64,000 nucleotides of DNA from Spinacia oleracea (GCF_020520425.1 NC_079487.1:13067501-13131500); one strand, 5' to 3'. Counted from the stretch's first letter, positions 47,036 to 60,097 are shown. The notes: a model not told the origin generated them from the letters alone. Translations and numbers: made by a program.

Positions 47036-50000
47036 TTACAAACTAAGAAACCAACTACTATAACTCCTGCTCACTTTCTGACTCATGACTACTGTAATCC
47101 TAGCTCTCACAATTTGCTTCAAACTCCCCATAACAGAATGCACTGTTGGCACAGAGTGTTCCCAGAAGCTTTGATTTCTGCTTTTCCAGATCAGGTAAAC
47201 CAAAGCTGCCACCCCTGCATAGCATACTTGAGTTCTGAATTTAGAAAGCCTCTTCCTTTTAATACCACAAATTACATTCTGCAAGCTTGTACTAGTAATC
47301 TGAATGCCAAGCCATTCAGTAAGCCCTTGCAGACACAACAGACTATAGTGACAGTTGAAAAATAGGTGCTCATGAACTTCGTCACCTTGATTGCATATTA
47401 AACATCCTGCAGAAGTACTAATCCCCAATTTTGCTAGATTAGCTGTAGTCTGCAATCTACCATGCATAGCCAGCCAACAAATAAACCTGTATTTTGGCAC
47501 ATTCAATCTGTTCCAGACCACCTTATCCCACTGAATATGGGGTTTAACACCAGTTAGCTTACCATATACCTGCTTCACAGAATAGTGTGTCATGTTTTTA
47601 AGATCATTCTGAGAATACACTTGCTTCAACTGATCCCTTGTTGCACAAATTCTTCTCCAATACCAACTTGCAGAAGCATTAGGTTGGTATTCCCACCAAT
47701 CCCCATCTTTGATATACACTGAATTAATCCACTTAATCCATATGTTATTCTGCTTATTGGTGATAGCCCACACATAGTTCCCCATACTAGCTATGTTCCA
47801 AGTGAGCACATCCCTAAACCCCAAACCACCCTCCTGCTTAGGAGAGCAAACCTTTTCCCAAGCTATGTTACTTGGCCTGCTACTGTATGCTTGTCCACTC
47901 CATAAAAAGGCCCTACATATTCTTGTAATATCAAGGAGTACACTCTTAGGAAGAATGTAAACCTGAGCCCAATACATATGCAGGCTCAAAAGAACTGAAT
48001 TGATCAGTTGCATTCTTGCAGTGTAGGAAAGATTCCTAGTGCTCCACATTTTAATCCTTGCTGTCATTTTATCCACCAAAACATCACATTGGCCTGCAGA
48101 AATCTTTTTAGAACAAATAGGTACCCCTAGATACTTGAAAGGCAGAACACTCCTAACAAATCCAGAAGCTTCCACCACTCTTGTCACATCAGTATCAGCC
48201 ATGCCATGACAATAAACAGCAGATTTACTTTTATTAGCCAACAGACCAGATGACTTTGAAAACAGGGCAAAAGCTTGAAGGAGGGAGTAAATGGAAGGAT
48301 AATCCCCTTTACATCACAAGATGAGGTCATCAGCAAAACAAAGATGGGTGAGTTTAAGATCTTTACACCTGGGGTGGTATTGAAATTGAGGCAACTCAGT
48401 CAACTTATGCAGAATTCTGGATAGATATTCCATGCATATAACAAACAACAATGGTAACATAGGGTCACCTTGTCTCAACCCTCTTTTTGACTTAAAGAAA
48501 CCATGCATTGATCCATTAATCATAAGAGAAAACATGGGAGTTCTGACACAAGTCATCACCAGCTTCACAAATTTATCAGGGAAACCTAAAGTCTCCAACA
48601 TCTCTTGAAGAAAACACCAATCAACTGTATCATAAGCCTTCTGTAAATCAACTTTCAACAAACAACTTGGCTTAACTGACTTTCTTCCATAATTCCTAAC
48701 CAGATCCTGAATTACCATGATATTATGGACAATGTACCTTCCATGCACAAACCCTCTTTGATTCTCAAGAATCAAATCTGGTAACACTTGTCTTAACCTC
48801 CCACATAGCACCTTAGTGACACACTTATACAGGGTATTGCAACATGAAATAGGCCTAAAATCACTCACATTTTTTGGACACTTTGTTTTTGAAATTAAGG
48901 TAATTACTGTGTGATTAATCTCCTTTAAGAGTTTACCATTATTCAGAACATCAAGCACAACATTGATTACCTCACCACCTACAATATGCCAAGCATCTTT
49001 GTAGAAAAATGAGCCAAAACCATCTGGACCAGGAGCTTTAGTACCTGGAATAGAAAACAAGGCATTCTTCACTTTTTCTTTAGTGTAATCAGCAGTAAGA
49101 ATTGTTCTATGTTGGTCTGTAATCACACGGCCATTCAACACAATCTCCTTGAACACAGGCTTCCTGTCAACTTGATTGGTGCCAAGCAACTTCATATAAT
49201 ATTCTAGGAAAGCACCAGAAACTGTATCAGTTGTATCTTGCCATTTCCCATGCATATCATGTATGTTGTATACCTGATTCTGCACATTTCTGGTCTTGAT
49301 ACTCTGATGAAATAATGCAGTGTTTTCATCTCCAGCTTTAATCCAATCCAGCTTGGCTTTTTGTTTTAAGAAATCCATGTACACCTGATGATGCCTTTTA
49401 TACTCCTTAATTGCATGTAATTCCAATTCAGCTAACTCTAAATCAGTAGGATTAGAGTGCATAGCTTTCTGAGCCTCCATCAGTAACTGGTGAGCTTTAA
49501 TATCAGCAGCTTGGATATCAGTGAATCCAGTTTTATTAAGCTCCTTCAAAGCAGATTTAATCTTCTTTAATTTAGAAACTAGCACATACATCTTGCTTCC
49601 AGTAATCTGTTCACTCCATACATCTTGAATGATGCCATTAAAAGTAGGAGCTGTCTTCCACATTGTGAAGTATCTGAATGGCTTCCTTCCACTTGCAACC
49701 CTTGGATACACAGTGAGAAGTCCAGGGGAGTGATCAAACTCACCTTCACTCATAAAACACACCTCTGCATCCTTATAAACATTCTGCCAAGCTGGATTAG
49801 CCAACACTCTATCCAGTTTAGAGAACACTCTAGCACTTCCCTGCTGTTTATTATTCCAGGTGAACATATTCCCCACACATTTCACATCCTCCATACAACA
49901 ATCATGCATACACTCATTAATATCAGAAATTTCAGCTTGCCTCACAGGAGCACCAATTCTCTCCTCACTAGTCATAACACAGTTGAAATCACCACACATG

Positions 50001-50395
50001 ATCCAAGGTTCCTGTGTGTTTAGAGTCTTTAAATCTCTCCATAGCTCCAATCTCTGCCTACTCTCATTGAAAGCATACACAAAGGTACAATAAAATCCAT
50101 CTTTACCACTCATAGGGATGACATGGCAATGAATGAATTGAGCTGTAACAGCTAGAATACTCACAGTGAAACTGCTTGGTTTCCAAGCAACTACAATCCT
50201 GCCACCTTTATGGAAACTAACATTCCCAGTAAAACACCAGTTTGTAAACACTCTTTGATAAAGTTTACCAAGATTGGTACCCTTCACCTTGTGTTCAAGG
50301 AGCCCAACCAACCCAATATCAAACTGTTGGATGAACCTTCTCACTTCATCCTGTTTTCTACTTGAGTTGATCGATGCCCCTTACATTCCAACTGA
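47036..50395 (-). pseudogene. LINE ORF2: endonuclease, reverse transcriptase, zinc-binding domain
   Basis: ORF2 nicks the target and copies the RNA at the nick. The endonuclease runs from SWNVRG near 50390, through GLLEHKVK, CGDFNCVM and FDHSPG. RT follows with PGPDGFGSFF, RPISCCNTLYK, LKVDLQKAYDTVDW, LRQGDP and the active-site FADD near 48325. The C-terminal zf-RVT domain spans about 47560-47330 with CLICN and EHLFFNC. Two defects are seen: a 4-bp insertion near 50370 that shifts the frame after SWNVRGI, and one TGA at 48311-48313 directly after FADDLIL. Otherwise 48314-50344 and 47036-48241 are open in the same frame. Confidence 0.9.
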
Positions 50396-50400
50396 GCACT

Positions 50401-50829
50401 CTACCCATGAGATAGTGAAGGGTCCCCCCTTCCACTGAAACCTCCCCCCTGTCTCACACTCACTTCTCCACCTGGCACAGTATCAACATTCTCATTTATG
50501 CCCTCATTCTGCAAAATATCAAAGGGGTTTGTAACATGTGTTGGCTCCACAGAGTCAACTCTAACCCTAATAGGCCTCAATGCTCTTTGAAATCCCTCTT
50601 GATCCACCTCAATAACTGGTTTAACAACTTGTTGAGGTTGTGCATCCCCTTGCTTCTGTTTCTGAACCCATACTTTCCTGCTTTTACCCTGCCTACAATC
50701 TGTTTCAACATGCCCCACCATATTGCATTTAGCACATAAGGTTGGTTTCCACTCATACCTCAATTCTACCTTAATCTTCTCTCCATGCTCATTCATGAAA
50801 TATATGTGATCAGGTAAGGATTCTGCCAT
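50401..50829 (-). pseudogene. LINE ORF1, C-terminal part
   Basis: It has a CCHC zinc knuckle, CAKCNMVGHVETDC, preceded by the phrase ELRYEWKPTL typical of plant LINE ORF1 (DUF4283 type). The N-terminal half is missing because the copy is 5'-truncated at about 50841. The stop at 50401 lies about 10 bp before the ORF2 region. Confidence 0.85.
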
Positions 50830-50920
50830 TGGAACTTCAACCTCAATATATATTAATTAGTCGTTAAATAACGTGCAAAATACCAAACGTAAAGAATATT
50901 TTGGGACGGAGCTGAGGGAG

Positions 50921-52289
50921 TAACATTTAGTATGTATGTATTCCTAATTAAGTTAATCCAATTAGAAAATGTAGGAGTATTAAATACAAAGTACTTATCT
51001 AAGACGCAAAGAGTTGCATATATCATTACCACTACGTGAATATATATAGTAAACTTTCAAATGTAAAGAACATTTTAAAATAGATGTAGTACTTTGTAAC
51101 AATGCGTTTGAAATTTTCCACAACGTACCATGTACATGTAAAATATAACCAACCTTATCCTTGTTCTAAGTTCTAATCCAACATTTAAAAAAAAATATGT
51201 TACATTTTAAACAAAGTAATGTTTTATAATATTATAATCCACATTGTTTTTGTTGTTAACCCAACCTTAACATTAACGTAGGAAAACCTCAAATTTTGAA
51301 AAAAGTATGGAAACTTGTTAACATTGTTTAAGATAAAGTTGATTGACTTCTTGCAACTACAAGAAGTATATAGTGTGTAAAATTTAAATCGATCGCATGG
51401 GTACAACATAGATAACAATGAAACACAAGCGGGATATAATATATAAAACCATTGTTACTCCCTCTGTATTTTTTAGAAATCACAATTACTACTTTCGATC
51501 CTATTTTTTTAGGAGTCACAATTCTATTTTTGGTGACTTTTACACCCACGCCTCAATCGTTAATTCCTCTGTTTCGCAATAATAAATGCATCATTTCTTT
51601 TTTCACGTATCCCAACATGTTTCTTTGAACATAAATATCTCTAATTTCGTGTAAGTAAAATTATAAAAAAAAAATTAATATTTGGAATCCTCATATTGAT
51701 ACGAATTTAACAAGATCTCGCTTGCCTATGTTTGTTTTTACATAATGTGAAATAATAATTGTCAAAGTTATTAAATGAATAGTGTCCAAAAGAGAAATGA
51801 TGCATCTATTGCGGAATGGAGGAAGTATTATTTTTCATTTTTCTATGAGTCCACTTATTTTTTATATATATATATATATATTTCTTTATTGTTAACTAAC
51901 CCACTTACATCATTATTATATCAAATTCAACTATGTTTTCTTAATATTTGTGAAAAGCTAAAGAGTGAGAAATAGGTGATAGAAGTGATTAATTAAACAA
52001 CTTTAGCTTTTTTGACTTTAGTATTAATTATTTGACTCACTAAATATTAAATACTCCCACTATAAAGTTATTAGAGGTCAAGTGAGTCAGCACGGGTAGA
52101 TCAATGCTAAATTAAAGTTTCCCTTAACTTTATTGCCACTTTATAGTTGGTAGTTGATGTCACTTTTTCATGAGAACCTCATAGAATTTAGCTACCACAC
52201 TAAGAGTACTAGACTTTGATATAATAAGTTACATTGAAAGAGAAAAATACTTCAAAGTTAATTAGCTAATCAAGCTAAGGTAGCGCACC
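50921..52289. other. Intergenic and presumed promoter region of the MYB gene
   Basis: AT-rich with a (TA)n run near 51865-51885 and a small inverted-repeat element at 51563-51830. No coding sequence seen. The last few hundred bases before 52290 are the likely MYB promoter and 5' UTR, without a distinctive TATA box I can defend. Confidence 0.5.
51563..51830. mobile_element. Small Stowaway-like MITE
   Basis: Left end TTCCTCTGTTTCGCAATAAT and, on the minus strand at the right, TTCCTCCATTCCGCAATAGA both lead into ATGCATCATTTC. About 268 bp and noncoding. A related single end (ACTCCCTCTGTATTTTTTAG) lies near 51458. Confidence 0.65.
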
Positions 52290-53591
52290 ATGGGAAGACC
52301 TCCTTGTTGTGACAAAGATGGCATCAAGAAAGGTCCTTGGACTCCTGAAGAAGACATCATTCTCGTCTCTTACATTCAAGAACATGGTCCTGGGAATTGG
52401 AGATCTGTACCTACCAATACAGGTACATTACATTTTTTGTTTATAGAAAAGAAAACTTGGTAAAACTTATATGATAATGTTTTTTCTTTTTAATGTATAT
52501 ATGTTTTCGGTAAAGCTTAATTATACTAATCCATGATCGAATGAATGTTGTACATTTTGGAAAAAGGATTACAAAGGTGTAGCAAGAGTTGTAGGTTAAG
52601 ATGGACGAATTATCTTAGGCCAGGGATCAAACGGGGCAATTTTACGCCTCACGAAGAAGGAATGATTATTCATTTGCAAACATTATTGGGAAACAAGTAA
52701 TTCCATTACCCCTTCACTTTGTCATTCTTTTTTCGATAAATGAATATTTTATTTATGAATAAATATTTATTTCCGCATAAATCTTTACCAGTATAGTATG
52801 AGTTTTTATTAATGAGTTAATTTGGCTTTATTAGATGGGCAGCAATTGCTTCATATCTACCTCAAAGAACAGATAATGACATCAAGAACTATTGGAACAC
52901 TCACTTGAAGAAGAAACTTAAGAGATTCCAATCATCCTTCCCGCAAGAGCCACCAGCAACAACCTCATTTTCTTCATCACTCACCAAATGTATCAACGAC
53001 AACGACAACGACGACAACAACGATAATTATCATCATCATTATATCCACAAGAACGACAACAACCCTAGTGTTGATGTTGATCATAACATGGCCGTAACAC
53101 CACCACCGGCGCCACCGCTGCCTCAACCACCATCATCGTCGTCAACATGTTATGCCTCGAGCACCGAGAATATCTCGAGGCTTCTCGAAAGCTGGATGAA
53201 GTGCTCTCCGTTGTCCAAACCTAAGCTAGAAGTTGGCAACAATTACCACAACGACGACGACGACAACAACAACAACAATGACAATAACAATGATGATGAT
53301 AATGATAATGATAATGATGAAGAAGATCACTTTGAGACAATGTTGTCGTTTCACAACAACCTTAACGATAACGATAACGACAACGACAACGATAATGATA
53401 AGGTTGTTGACATGATCACTACTATTACTGCAACTGGGGAGGATTCTAATGAAGGTGTAAAGGATTATATTGATGATGACGACGAAGGAGATAATCCTCC
53501 ATTAACATTTCTAGAGAAATGGCTTTTGGATGAATCAACTACGTCTCGTCAAGTTGCTCAAGAAATCTTGCAGCTACCATCCATTTTCTGA
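52290..53591 (+). CDS. R2R3-MYB transcription factor, subgroup 1 (MYB30/60/94/96 type)
   Basis: Three exons: 52290-52422 (133 bp), 52567-52696 (130 bp) and 52835-53591, with GT-AG borders. The first two sizes are the usual ones for R2R3-MYB genes. The product is 339 aa. R2 starts [20 protein letters not shown] and R3 runs through [15 protein letters not shown] to [19 protein letters not shown], with the regular tryptophans and the usual first-position replacement in R3. MGRPPCCDK at the start and the C-terminal [13 protein letters not shown] and FLEKWLLDE motifs fit subgroup 1, whose members act in the nucleus on wax synthesis, stomata, drought and defence. The C-terminal region has long Asn/Asp runs. 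All exons are open. Confidence 0.95.
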
Positions 53592-55797
53592 TCGACCTAA
53601 CTACCTAAGCTAGGCCAGGTGATTATATATCATGTATTAATTAATGTATTACCATTATGTATCTAATTAATTATATATCAATAATCGTAGTCATTAAGCT
53701 ATATAATTATGAGTTGTAATGCATGATTAGCAAATAAGTATGTTAATTAGGAGGAGAGCAGCTCTTGCAACTTGTAAAAACAAAATGCTGTGATTTTTCT
53801 TTTGCTTAATTTCTTAGTCTTTGATCCCGATTAATTAACAGTAGTTATGGCTTTATGCGTAAATTTAATGATTGAACCCTACTTCTATTAATTAGTTTTT
53901 ACTTATTGAATTGCTATTAATTGTATTTTTGTTTTGAAAAAAGCACATGTTATATGACATAATTCAATGGTGAATACGATCTCTAATGTTGAAATTAAAC
54001 CATTATATTTTGTGTTTCATCATTCTTGTCCAAATTATATTTCTAATGTTTTTCTTTTGCACGAATAAATCAATGAATCACATGGACAATTCAAATTATA
54101 AATGGAGAAATGAGGATTTGAAGTTGTAATTTATTGTACACAGACTTTTAATTTCAACCGCTATATTGAAGACATCATCGACATCGACCATGTTTTTTTG
54201 TTTGTTTTTTTTATTTTTATTTTTGTTATTTACGTCACTGATATCATAACATGTAATGAGAAGTTGAGAACTACTCAGTATAATTTATGAACTTGTTTAG
54301 AAATAAACGTTTATTTTTTAGGGTTTAGGACGTGAACGTTTTATAATAACGGAATACTTGGTGGCATAATTGATAATGATTATTAAGGTTATGATATTTT
54401 GATATTTGGATGCTATACGAATGAATTACTGGTAATGGACCCAATAAACGTTAATTACGTACGGCATGCATGTGGTGAAAGAGGGACCAATCCAAAATTA
54501 AGGCCCTAAATTGAAGCCAGGTGACCCCACATAAGAATGGTGAAATTAATAATTATTTGAATATATGAAAGCTCCAATTAGCTACAAAAGTCGTCCAATT
54601 TAATGCTTTCAGCCTCAAATTTCAGCTTTAAATGGGACTGCTAATCTTAAGTCCTTGGATCATCTTGTATTCTTGCGTAATTACTTGTAGGAGAAATTAG
54701 AAACATGCAATAACGTTACTGCCACCTACTACAAGATTTTTCTTTTTTTAAAGATAAAATAAAGTACCCTATTAGAATCCGGATTAGCAGGATATATACT
54801 TCGAGAGTGAGGGGACGATAAAAGACCCCTGATAGGATTAAACCCCCACTCTTTTGATCAGAAGATGAAATCATTTCCTCTATGTTAATGCATTGGTTGG
54901 TCACCTACTACAAGTGGTAATAACTTTATATACTATTAGATTAGATCCCGTACACACACGGATTTTAATCATCTTTTTTACAAAATATTTAACTGATTAT
55001 CTCCAAAACTACTGCATAGTTATAACATTTTAACATACTTGTTTAAATTTATTCATCTAATATGCATATTTAAAATGCTAATATGGTAATTTGACCAAAA
55101 TATTGAGTGATATATTTTCTATTTATTAATATATCGATTTGACTAAAATATTACCAATTTAGAATAATTATTATTACGCCTTATCTATTATTGCCATAAT
55201 TTATAAACTAAATTTTATTTCCGTACATAAACAGTTTATAAAAAAGGTAGAGAATAAATATAAAATCAAACAGATACACTTTTATTGGGAAAGTGATTTT
55301 TGGCGAGAAAAAATCGCACCAGGAATTGACACGTGTCATTCCTGGTGTCTCTTTTAGTATATAGTAATAGACTCCATCCAATTCTAAGTAGTTGTTGCTT
55401 TTAAACTTATCCCTTAACTATTGATCATTTTATTACGGAGAGGAGAATAAGAGTTAGAAATGTTAAATCCACACCGATAAGTTATGAAGTACTCTGTATA
55501 ATAAGGCCTAGTACATATTATAACAGGAAGGAATACAAGTATACAACTGAATATACATATATTGAGCATCTTCTTCTATTACACCCAGCATCAAGAGTAG
55601 GAACACTCAGAAAGATAGATCCATTCAGATGAGTAGATGATCGATTTTATTTCAACAGATATCATGAACTCTAAACACCGCAACCAAAATGGCTGGTTGA
55701 ATGCCTTACGAACAACACATCATTTTTATTTTCTGCACTTATATATCAAGAATACATTATACATCATCACCGGGTCATATTTCCACAAAATATAGTT
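53592..55797. other. Intergenic region between MYB and aldo-keto reductase genes
   Basis: AT-rich with no coding sequence. The first few hundred bases are MYB 3' UTR and downstream. Around 54930-55370 is probably a decayed transposon, with a 31-bp palindrome near its right edge. 55540-55797 is likely the 3' UTR of the minus-strand reductase. Confidence 0.5.
55317..55347. repeat. 31-bp near-perfect palindrome around ACACGTGT
   Basis: The arms CACCAGGAAT and ATTCCTGGTG surround GACACGTGTC. Only one base breaks the symmetry. The centre contains a CACGTG box. Confidence 0.85.
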
Positions 55798-58700
55798 CTA
55801 TGAAGTTTGTGAAGAAGATAAAGGTGGAGTATCAGAATCCAGCCAAGAATAGGTTTTTGTCCAGAATCTATCACCCCTGACATTATCAGCAGAGGCAAAA
55901 GACTCGAGTTCAGCTATTTCATCAGGTGTAAGTTGCACTGACAAGGCTGCAATGTTTTGGTTCAGATTGTTGATCTTGCTTGTGCCTGGGATAGGACAAA
56001 CATCACCACCTTGATGATGAACCCAAGCAAGAGCAAGCTGCGATGCAGTGCAACCTTTCCTTGCTGCCATTTCGCTAACTCGTTCAAATACATGTTTGTT
56101 ATGCTCAAGGTTTTCAGGCAGGAACCTCGGTATATTCTACAGAATTTGTCAGCAACAATATTAACAAGCATAAAAGGGTGTAGGCAAATATAAGGTAGGA
56201 AAGCTAGGTAAAACTGAAAAAATTTAAATGTCTACTGTTTAGGCTTTAGAGAAGAAAGTAAGTTTCAACCTGCTAGTGGTAGTAATTGAAACAGGAACAA
56301 CAATATTTTCTATTAAAAAGTTATTTTCGCAAAATGGAGCACTTCTTTTCCTGAATGTATTTTTTTTAAGTTGTGTAAGTAAGGAGAAAGCGCTCTAATG
56401 GGCTGGAAATCTGGCACTCATCACAAGTCAACCGGCCCTTGGTTAGCAGGCAAAGCCCGTAAGTGCCCCTAGGGGTATTTGATTCCACAACCACAACGTT
56501 GTGAGATACAAAGTTACAAACCTTACCATAGACCAAGTATTGTGTCTTTTACTGTATTATGCAGAGGAAACTATGATGAATTACGGAAAGCTCTTCGAAA
56601 ATATTTTGTAAGAATATCTTTGCTTGATACCATACCACACCATTACTCAGTTACCCCTAATACCTGGGCATGCTTGGATTGGTGGTAATGGATTAGTGGG
56701 GTAATAAAAGTCAAACCACCTTAATAACATAAAATTGAAGATAAATTGAGGTGGTTGCAAGGAGGTGATGTGGTGGTGATATGAGAGAAACGGTGATGTT
56801 GTGAGGAGAAGGGACTAAGGGAGGAAGGGGGAAGCTATTACCCCCAAATGTGGGTAATAATTACCCTATGGGGATGGTGGGTAACAATTACCCCCGCAAT
56901 GAGGCTATTCTCCTGTTCCTTATATTTTCTTCTTACCAACATTAGCTCATCACTTTACCGCCACTTTATCCCCTTATCATTACCTTTAATCACCTTAATT
57001 TTATTTAGTTTATATTACCCCTTAATGCATTACCCTCAATCCAAGCATGCACTAACAGGAATCCCACCCAAAGGAGTTGAGGGGAGCCGAATCTACAGTC
57101 TAACCAGAGCCAATTGCGAGATGTTCTTTATGCTTTATGCTTTTATGCTTTATCCTATAATTGCAAAGAGGTCGTTAATAGTATTATTCTTGACCCAAAA
57201 GACAACTAACACAAAAACCAACCTACCACTTCACAGAATTAGAAATACAGGACTTCCATATGCATGATAGTCCATTTTAATCTGAAATTAATGATTTGCT
57301 TACTTGGAAGCTTAGTTTGATTCTGCAACTATGTTGAAATTTATTAACAGGATGTGATGGGGAAACTTTCATTCAGTAGCAAGTTTCCACAATAACTAAG
57401 AAGGTAAAAAGATCAGTGTTACGTTGTTGAATGTAATTGTAATATTAGGAGAATTGAACACACCTTTCGGTAGTCACCTTCGTAGAAATTTTCAACCACC
57501 TTGGGCCCCACAGAAAAGAATCCACGGCCTAAAGGGCTGTATGCAACAATCCCGATGCCAAGTTCTCTGTTTAACAAAAATAAGATGTTCGTCAACTTAG
57601 ATTAGTATATACAGCTCACAACTACTAGTACTACCCAATATGGTTCCAGGACTTCTAACCATTGGTCCTAAAATCACCAATCTTATCATCATTAGTTAAG
57701 TTTGTGCTTGAAAATTTCTAAATCAAAATGGTAATAATGGACTTACCTACAAGTAGGCACTATTTCTTCCTCTAAATCTCGTGTCCACAAAGACCACTCC
57801 ATCTGCACAGCTGTTATGGGGTGGATAGCATGAGCTCTCCTGATTGTCGCAGCCGACGCTTCTGATAGACCAATGTACTTAATCTTCCCCTCTTTAACCA
57901 GTTTCTTTAGTTCGCCCATCTGGATAGTGACAGCAAAATAGGAGTAGCAGGGGATGAGGATAGAGCAATGTTAACAAATATCATTTGTATTAAACATTAA
58001 ACAGCACAATGTTTTGGTTCCATTAGAACATGCAACCAAACAAGGATTTGCCCAAAAAATTATCTATGAGTTTTTCCAGAAATTCGCCAAAAAAAAACAA
58101 GTACATAAGCTTAAGACTTGAATTTGGAGGTGAATTTCATTCATATGGTATATATAAGCATCCCATCAGTCTGAACGGGATAGTTTATAGTTTTATATGT
58201 ATAGACCTTGTAACCAGCAGAAGGTTTTCCCCTTTTGCTTGTTTAACCGTAATATGTATACAGCATTACAGTCCCTTTTTTTATCTCTCTTTTACACTTT
58301 GTTTGGATAAGAGGGAATGGAGAGAAAAGGTGGGGAACAAGTTCGCTTGTTTGGATAAGGGGTTGGGGAAAGGAAGGGGAGGAAGACGAACGGGGCCTCT
58401 TTAAGAAACACCATCCCTCCAAAATTGGAGAGATTTTGAGGGAAAATGGAGCTCCGCCTACCTTCTCCCCTTCCTCCTCTTTCCATCCCCTTCCTTTCTC
58501 TCCTGTCTTTCTATCCGAAAAGTGTTAGTCCCTCTTCCTCACCCTATTAGGCTATTATACCAGCCAAACTCAGAAATGACATGATCCTCAAATCTTTTTT
58601 GGCGATTGGTAGAATTTTAAATAACCACCAAAAATATTTCACAGAAGACATATTTTTCTGCATAAACAACGTACAACCACTCATTACAGAGTAGATCCTT

Positions 58701-59221
58701 AACATGACAGAGTAGTTTTTCTATCTGTCTCAATTCACGAGTAAATATATTTCCCAAGAACAAAGTCACTCGTGGTTAGTTGCACAAAGTCAAAGGAGCA
58801 GGAGCCAATAACAGATGTTGCATACATAGCCACATAGGTTGAGAAAAAAAGAAGTACAGCTTCTAATTATAATCAGTCAAACAGCAGGTAAAGACCTAAA
58901 ATATCAACCTTACATAAAGAGTAATGTTTACAAAGAACAACTGAGTTTGGAAACCTTAACAGACAGATGGGATAGGCTATGGAATAAAGACAATTAAGAC
59001 ACTAACCGTGGCTTCAATCGGAATACGGGTATCAACACGGTGCTGATAATACAGGTCTATGCAATCAACATCAAGTCTTTTCAAGCTAGCCTCACAAGCA
59101 GCCCTCACATAAGCAGGATCACCCTGCACCTCCATTTTACCATCAACTAGTTTAAATCCAAATTTGGTCGCCAGTTGCACCTTTTCTCTCATCCCTCCTT
59201 TCAGAGCCTGATTCATCAACC
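55798..59221 (-). CDS. Aldo-keto reductase, exons 2 to last (5' part missing)
   Basis: Four minus-strand exons with GT-AG borders and matching phases: 59221-59007, 57919-57747, 57566-57464 and 56136-55798. The product belongs to the NAD(P)H-dependent aldo-keto reductases of the auxin-induced PCNT115 / perakine-reductase group, cytosolic enzymes that reduce carbonyls. Visible landmarks: ATKFGF with the catalytic-type Lys, [11 protein letters not shown] with the catalytic His, [31 protein letters not shown] and the cofactor-binding [10 protein letters not shown]. The first exon, which should carry the catalytic Asp/Tyr (about 75 residues), is not found up to 60097, where a copia element begins. 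Two MITEs lie in introns. Whether the gene is intact depends on sequence beyond the window. Confidence 0.88.
56668..57050. mobile_element. MITE in the last intron of the reductase
   Basis: Inverted ends: GCATGCTTGGATTGGTGGTA on the left and GCATGCTTGGATTGAGGGTA read on the minus strand at the right, extending to about 40 bp. 383 bp, noncoding. hAT-like by end sequence, but no clear TSD. Confidence 0.7.
58294..58526. mobile_element. Possible MITE in the second visible intron
   Basis: Imperfect inverted ends, ACACTTTGTTTGGATAAG and (minus) ACACTTTTCGGATAGAAA, followed by purine-rich arms. About 233 bp, noncoding. TSD not clear. Confidence 0.45.
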
Positions 59222-60097
59222 CTAAAACATTAACTTTTGCATAAAACTAGAAAATGTTTCATCAAAAACAACATAATGAAGGAGGTTATATGGCAAAATG
59301 TGTCAAAATTCAATACAGCTACAAACAAAATTGATGTAAAACAACATTGGAAACTTTTGCTCCTTGACGACCTTAGGGGGAAAGAATAGAAGGAATTTGG
59401 TGCTTAGCCCACCAAGCTAACTAAAAAATTTCCATAGTTGTGCTGTTATGTACATTTAAAGCAGTATAACGTACGAGTAGTAATATTACATCAAAAATGA
59501 AAAATCTTGCGTCCTAACCACCATGGGACGAATCCTCTTCTTTTTCTTTGGAAATGGATGATTCGTTTCTTAAATAGTGAGAGTGTGTCAATAGGAAAAT
59601 AGGGGGTTATTATATATTTCCAACTAGGTGTAATAATCTAGAGATATAACTAATATAAATATGTATTAGAACATAAGAACCATCATACCAAAAAATAACA
59701 ACCCATCAATTTGTGCATACATATAATCGCCACAAAATGCCAAGCACTAACCTGTGTACAACTTTAAAATAGTACTCCCTTAACCCCCCCCCCCCCCCCC
59801 CCCCCCGGTTTGGATTTCCTGGCTGTCTAAGGGGCAGAGGGAGCCAGTCCATAGACCAAATTGGGTAAAATTTTGAATCTTATTCCCACACAAATCTAAT
59901 GTTTTTAGCCTTACCTCCAAATGTTTTCCCACCAAAACAAAATTTTGGAAACTTCAGCATAAACAACAATAAAACAAAATCAATGTCATTTTCAGTAGCA
60001 TTTCCACAGAATTCACCAAACAAACTCCACTAGTTTTCCACATACATAACACAATTATACCCAAAGCAGCCAAAAAAGATGAAATTTTGAAGCTTTC
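59222..60097. other. Noncoding stretch between reductase exon and copia element B
   Basis: Presumed intron of the reductase. Contains a run of 23 C (59784-59806). No first exon of the reductase is found on the minus strand. Confidence 0.55.
59784..59806 (+). repeat. Run of 23 C
   Basis: An uninterrupted C tract (G on minus), preceded by ACTCCCTTAA. Length may be unstable in the assembly or the genome. Confidence 0.9.

Larger units (their letters stand above)
46880..50841 (-). mobile_element. L1-type LINE, 5'-truncated
   Basis: It carries the 3' part of ORF1 and ORF2 on the minus strand and ends in a short A run (T run on plus, 46880-46889). CTCAATATATATTA flanks both sides (46866-46879 and 50842-50855), a 14-bp TSD typical of target-primed reverse transcription. 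It is inserted in the Stowaway-type element. Confidence 0.92.
46587..50920. mobile_element. Stowaway-type inverted-repeat element, split by a LINE
   Basis: Left end CTCTCTCTGTTCTAAAATG and right end (minus strand) CTCCCTCAGCTCCGTCCC are inverted-repeat relatives, both leading to TTCTTTACG. TA flanks each end (46585-46586, 50921-50922), as for Tc1/mariner elements. Without the LINE it is about 370 bp and noncoding. Confidence 0.75.

Noticed and set aside
56848-57267. A 139-codon plus-strand ORF in the reductase's last intron
   Set aside because: Much of it is MITE sequence read through inverted repeats, in an intron of an opposite-strand gene.
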